Positions 62,023 through 64,000 of a stretch of DNA of 64,000 nt are shown here, piece after piece (positions within the stretch are counted from its first letter, which is position 1; the number at the start of each line of letters is the position of its first letter). Where the stretch lies: positions 285,384-349,383 of the forward strand of contig CAVULE010000007.1 of assembly GCA_963742315.1 (NCBI GenBank), given 5' to 3'. Made by a program: the position numbers and the translations under genes. This DNA is from AV69 sp963742315 (GTDB lineage: Bacteria > Verrucomicrobiota > Verrucomicrobiia > Chthoniobacterales > UBA10450). The notes under the pieces were generated by a model. That model searched no databases. It was not told where the DNA came from and was given only the letters and a program-made list of their open reading frames with translations.

Positions 62023-63495
62023 CTAACCGACTGTCCTCAAGCAGCGATTTCCGTCTCGCGGCCAAGACTGCGGTACAGCTTCTTCGTAGCGTTGCGCGGC
62101 CGCTGGCCAGGAAAACTCGCGTTCCATCGCGCGGCGAATGAGGCTGGTCCAAACGGCGCGATCGCGAAAAAGGGCACGGGCGCGCTTGATCGAATCCCAA
62201 AACGCTTCCGAGGAATAGTCGTAATAAAGAAAGCCATAGCCCGACTCGGAAGGCTCTAGCGTCGGATCGTAGTCCTGAACAATTTCCTGAATCCCGCCGC
62301 TGGCGTGCGCGACCGGGATTGCTCCGTATCGCAAGCTATACATTGCAATTAGCCCACTCGGCTCGAAGCGCGACGGTATCAGCGTGATATCGGAACCGGC
62401 TTGGATCAGGTGAGCCAGCCTTTCATCGAAATGACGGCGATAGGCGAATCGTGACGGATAGCGACGAGCCGCGATGGCGAGGGCAGTTTCGAACGCCGGG
62501 TCGCCCTCGCCCAGAATAATCAGGCGCACGTCATCCGTGAGCAGTCGATCGAAGAGCGGGGTGAGAATCCCAAAACCTTTTTCGGCGACCACGCGCGTGA
62601 CCATTCCAAAAACGGGGCCGCGCGGCGCAGAGGCGAGCCCGAGATCCGCCAGCAAAGCGTCACGACAAATCATTTTGCCCGATAATTTTTCGGACTCGAA
62701 ATGAGCTGGCAGCAGGGGATCGGTCGCCGGATTCCACCGCGCGTAATCGGCACCATGCAAGATGCCGCTGAGCTTGTGGGCATTTTCACGGAGGACGACG
62801 TCGAGTTCATAGCCACCTTCAGGCTGAAGGATTTCGTGCTTGTGATGCTCGCTGACGGTGGTGACGCGGTCGGCAAAAACGATGCCGGCTTTCAAAAAAT
62901 TGAGGCGCCCGAAAAACTCGACCCCACGAAGCGAAAAAAAACGTTGCGGTAGATTGGTGAGAGCGAAATCAAGTCCCCAAAAACTTCCCTGCTCAGCCAG
63001 TCTATGGATCGTTAGGACAGTGGCGAATGGCAGATTGTGCGCATGGATGTAAACCGGGATGAGGGCGGCCGCCCAGTCGTGCAGGTGTAAGATTTGTGGC
63101 GCCGGCGTCAGGCGTCGCGCTAGTTCGATGGCGGCCTTGTTGAAAAAGATAAAGCGGGTGGCGTTGTCTTCGTAGGCGGCTCCGTGTTCGCCGTAAATTT
63201 CCGGGCGATCAAAAAATTCGTCGCACCGAACAAAAAATAACTGCACCCCGCTCGGAGTCCGACCTTCGAAGTATTCCGCCACGTAATTCTTTTCGCCCAC
63301 GCGAATGTCAACCGTCACGCCGGTATCGTTTATCTCCACCAGACTGTTCTCGCGAATCTCCCGATAAAACGGCAGGACCACGCTGACTTCATGGCCGCGT
63401 TCGCGCAGTTCGCGAGGCAGAGCGTCGAGCACGTCCACGAGCGCCCCGGCGCGGTGCAGAGGCGGCGCTTCCGCGCTGATCATCAGGATGCGCAT
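62023..63495 (-). CDS. glgA: Glycogen synthase (GT5)
   Basis: A 490-residue GT5 enzyme adding glucose from ADP-glucose to glycogen. N-terminal MRILMISAEAPPLHRAGALV (family: K-x-G-G-L-x-D; here RAGALVDV, so the KTGGL lysine is changed to HRAGAL). Other motifs: LHLHDWAAALIPVYI, EPSGLIAMYSLRYGAIPVAH and GGIQEIVQDYDP. The start ATG 63495 is set at the family N-terminus; the longer frame crosses a repeat. The altered N-terminal motif suggests checking activity. Confidence 0.9.
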   Translation of the reverse strand: MRILMISAEAPPLHRAGALVDVLDALPRELRERGHEVSVVLPFYREIRENSLVEINDTGVTVDIRVGEKNYVAEYFEGRTPSGVQLFFVRCDEFFDRPEIYGEHGAAYEDNATRFIFFNKAAIELARRLTPAPQILHLHDWAAALIPVYIHAHNLPFATVLTIHRLAEQGSFWGLDFALTNLPQRFFSLRGVEFFGRLNFLKAGIVFADRVTTVSEHHKHEILQPEGGYELDVVLRENAHKLSGILHGADYARWNPATDPLLPAHFESEKLSGKMICRDALLADLGLASAPRGPVFGMVTRVVAEKGFGILTPLFDRLLTDDVRLIILGEGDPAFETALAIAARRYPSRFAYRRHFDERLAHLIQAGSDITLIPSRFEPSGLIAMYSLRYGAIPVAHASGGIQEIVQDYDPTLEPSESGYGFLYYDYSSEAFWDSIKRARALFRDRAVWTSLIRRAMEREFSWPAAAQRYEEAVPQSWPRDGNRCLRTVG

Positions 63496-63504
63496 GGGAT
63501 CTTT

Positions 63505-63541
63505 GGGGATGTTTGATGTTCGATGGTTGAGGTTTGATGTC
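63505..63541. repeat. GATGTTTGATGTTCGATG repeat
   Basis: ATGTTTGATGTTCGATGGTT then GAGGTTTGATGTC just upstream of glgA; same family as 58284-58337. Confidence 0.6.
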
Positions 63542-63546
63542 AAAAA

Positions 63547-63664
63547 GGGTAGCGCGCGCACTCTGCGCGCGTCGTTTCGCATTTTGCGAAGCGGTCCTTA
63601 CGGCACGAACGAAGAAGGTTCGCCGCAGAATGCGGCAAACTGCGCGCAAGATGCGCGCGCTACC
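63547..63664. repeat. 118-base inverted repeat at gene end
   Basis: Starts GGGTAGCGCGCGCACTCTGC and ends GCAAGATGCGCGCGCTACCC, with an inner pair (CATTTTGCGAAGCG... and GCCGCAGAATGCGG). The right end contains the TAG stop codon of the CCA enzyme gene. Confidence 0.65.
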
Positions 63665-64000
63665 CGTATTCGCGCTTTACCCAATCGAGCGCTTCCTCGC
63701 GCGTTTTGAAGGCGCCTTCGAGTTGGCGCGTCTCCACTGCTTCCAGGATTTCCCCAAATCTTGGACCCGGTTTCATTCCCAGCGCGATCAGATCGTTCCC
63801 CGTAACCAAAGGTGGCGGAATGATCGGCTCGTTCGCGAACTCTTCCTTTTTGCGCTGGAGAAATTCGTAATTGTCGAGCATGGCATGACTGCTCGCGCAA
63901 TCGACCCGATGCAATTCCAGTTCCTCTTCGAAAGTGGGACGCGCCATGAACCGCTTCAGTTTGGCCACGCGCATCCGAGGCACGTCTTTGAAAACCATAT
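63660..64000 (-). CDS. CCA tRNA nucleotidyltransferase / poly(A) polymerase, C-terminal part only
   Basis: The 112 visible residues (for example ARPTFEEELELHRVDCASSH then AMLDNYEFLQRKKEEFANEP) and the end PGPRFGEILEAVETRQLEGA, followed by KTREEALDWVKREYG, match the C-terminal RNA-binding half of class II tRNA nucleotidyltransferases, which add CCA to tRNA 3' ends, or the related poly(A) polymerases. The gene continues past base 64000, so the catalytic domain is not seen. Confidence 0.85.
   Translation of the reverse strand, partial: MVFKDVPRMRVAKLKRFMARPTFEEELELHRVDCASSHAMLDNYEFLQRKKEEFANEPIIPPPLVTGNDLIALGMKPGPRFGEILEAVETRQLEGAFKTREEALDWVKREYG

Noticed and set aside
1..64000. CRISPR array, tRNA, rRNA, integrase or transposase
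   Set aside because: None was seen; the repeats are palindromic dispersed elements without regular spacing.

Overview
The window looks like a chromosomal segment of a Gram-negative bacterium of the PVC group, most probably a soil or freshwater verrucomicrobium (Chthoniobacterales-like). Supporting this are an outer-membrane assembly pair (bamA, ompH/skp), a futalosine-type menaquinone gene (mqnC), a UBact/20S-proteasome operon (a Gram-negative pupylation-like system known from Verrucomicrobia and some other phyla), a moderately GC-rich composition and intergenic spaces full of short palindromic repeats. The phylum is an inference; no rRNA, tRNA, CRISPR array, transposase or phage gene was recognised.

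Layout. 1-3.4 kb: truncated threonine synthase, a dicarboxylate/amino-acid symporter and a DUF1003 membrane protein. 3.5-21.2 kb: a stress and fermentation island with three universal stress domains, GNAT acetyltransferase, zinc alcohol dehydrogenase, two receiver-only response regulators, rhodanese, a PocR-AraC regulator, cyclic-nucleotide-binding proteins, two P-type ATPases (heavy metal and MgtA-like) and an overlapping ackA-phosphoketolase pair. Degraded copies of an AraC protein and a cyclic-nucleotide-binding protein suggest an old duplication of its regulatory genes. 21.2-24.3 kb: ruvC-lipB-metallohydrolase operon joined by 4-base overlaps, then a beta-hydroxyacid dehydrogenase. 24.5-28 kb: MOSC protein, a badly frameshifted ABC exporter, GYF-like and LysM proteins. 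28.1-31.4 kb: the UBact-prcB-prcA operon, read into a cell-wall amidase and a peptidoglycan-binding protein. 31.4-36.5 kb: DUF3108 protein, ompH, bamA, mqnC. 36.7-43.3 kb: oxidoreductases, small unknown genes, a beta/gamma-crystallin-like ORF, glpX and an isoprenylcysteine-methyltransferase-like protein. 43.3-45.5 kb: a probable metal (copper-type) locus with an outer-membrane barrel carrying a metal-binding domain and two Cys-rich mini-proteins. 45.9-64 kb: MFS exporter, ResB, PdxH, cardiolipin synthase, cysteine desulfurase, pyrE, 2-oxoacid:ferredoxin oxidoreductase beta subunit, glycan-related genes, glgA and the end of a CCA-adding enzyme.

The most notable system is UBact: a 58-codon ubiquitin-like tag ending in Gly-Gln, one base from the proteasome beta gene, which in turn overlaps the alpha gene. 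The tag's ligase, deamidase and unfoldase are not in the window. Two themes run through the rest. First, several conserved genes (thrC, prcB, LysM, GYF, ABC exporter, a methyltransferase, a GT-C transferase and a secreted protein) carry single-base frame changes, which may be base-calling or assembly errors or real decay. Second, families of palindromic repeats sit between genes and also in frame inside at least four coding sequences (resB, a D-amino-acid-oxidase-like gene, lipB and an outer-membrane protein), adding peptide segments.
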